From Pseudarthrobacter sp. SSS035 (GTDB taxonomy: Bacteria > Actinomycetota > Actinomycetes > Actinomycetales > Micrococcaceae), in the NCBI RefSeq assembly GCF_023273875.1, contig NZ_CP096882.1, positions 4,526,001 through 4,590,000 on the forward strand: 64,000 nt of DNA. The letters are read 5' to 3'. Position numbers and translations under genes: made by a program. Of this stretch, positions 63,770-64,000 are shown in pieces (position 1 is the first letter of the stretch; each line of letters starts with the position of its first letter). The notes under the pieces are model-generated. The model saw only the letters and a program-made list of their open reading frames with translations, was not told the origin of the DNA and did not search any database.

Positions 63770-64000
63770 GCCAAAAGTACCCACCCGCCGCCAGAGATGA
63801 CCACGAGTCCTTTTGCAAAATCGAACACTGGAAGCCTGTGCTAAACGCGCTGGGCCAGAAAGTTCGCCACCACGCCACCTATGAACTTGCGTTGCATGAC
63901 GGGCGGATCCTGCGGACACGAATTTCACGGCCCGTGGACAGGACTACCTATGGCGCTTCGCTTTGGGGTGCAATCCTCAAGGACCAACTAGAGGTCACAG
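63766..64000 (+). CDS. Toxin-like protein, 5' part (runs off the window)
   Basis: GTG 63766 overlaps the antitoxin stop; the frame is open to the edge (78 residues). VSQKYPPAARDDHESFCKIE, LHDGRILRTRISRPVDRTTY and GASLWGAILKDQLEVT resemble small actinobacterial proteins annotated as cytotoxic translational repressors beside such antitoxins, recognised by pattern only. The activity is unproven. Confidence 0.65.
   Translation, partial: MSQKYPPAARDDHESFCKIEHWKPVLNALGQKVRHHATYELALHDGRILRTRISRPVDRTTYGASLWGAILKDQLEVT

Overview
This is about 64 kb of high-GC actinobacterial DNA. It is most like Arthrobacter, Pseudarthrobacter or Paenarthrobacter (Micrococcaceae). The pointers are a type VII secretion locus, a mycothiol-type maleylpyruvate isomerase, a copper amine oxidase whose catalytic residues follow the Arthrobacter globiformis enzyme, and an actinobacterial ben/cat layout with an ATPase-LuxR regulator. 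Nothing visible settles chromosome versus plasmid.

Layout. (1) 0-2.5 kb: the 3' end of a thiolase gene, a Doc toxin/RHH antitoxin pair and a small hypothetical gene. (2) 2.7-18.05 kb: a type VII (ESX-like) secretion locus. The minus arm holds three small ESX-type proteins, a 797-residue toxin with a C-terminal non-specific-nuclease motif, a probable immunity gene, and then decayed copies of the same toxin/immunity cassette. The plus arm holds a small membrane protein, EccD, a MinD-like protein with a degenerate P-loop, EccC (broken by one missing C) and two uncharacterised proteins. A second MinD/ParA-like ATPase faces them. EccB, EccE and MycP are absent. (3) 18.1-24 kb: a scar zone with a DUF4192 pseudogene, interspersed repeats, two antitoxin pseudogenes, an intact XRE/nucleotidyltransferase pair, a probably frameshifted hypothetical gene and a ketopantoate reductase fragment. 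(4) 24-43 kb: aromatic catabolism. An alcohol dehydrogenase and a frameshifted aldehyde dehydrogenase would take benzyl alcohol to benzoate. BenABCD with BenR, BenK and BenE import and oxidise benzoate to catechol, and CatABC carry catechol towards the beta-ketoadipate enol-lactone. AraC and LysR regulators are interspersed. (5) 43.4-44.3 kb: a second long copy of the 18.9-19.8 kb repeat, so the catabolic block lies between direct repeats. (6) 45-51.7 kb: amine catabolism with an APC permease, an aldehyde dehydrogenase, a membrane protein, a copper amine oxidase and a TetR regulator. (7) 52.3-61.4 kb: a flavin monooxygenase with a decayed RidA gene, then a tight operon RidA-DUF1028-M20 amidohydrolase-aspartase with a divergent LysR gene and an MHS-family transporter, probably for an unidentified amide or N-acyl amino-acid substrate. 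(8) 61.4-64 kb: a toxin-antitoxin remnant abutting an IS3-family element, and a Phd-like antitoxin with a partial toxin gene at the right edge.

The less explained signals are the decaying nuclease-toxin cassettes; a family of 19-bp dyads (one with compensating arm changes) linked to a tRNA-Leu-like 3' fragment and long direct repeats; a BenC reductase fused to a GntR-type FCD domain; and the RidA/DUF1028/M20/aspartase operon. Most of the small inverted repeats called as operators are candidates from symmetry and position only.
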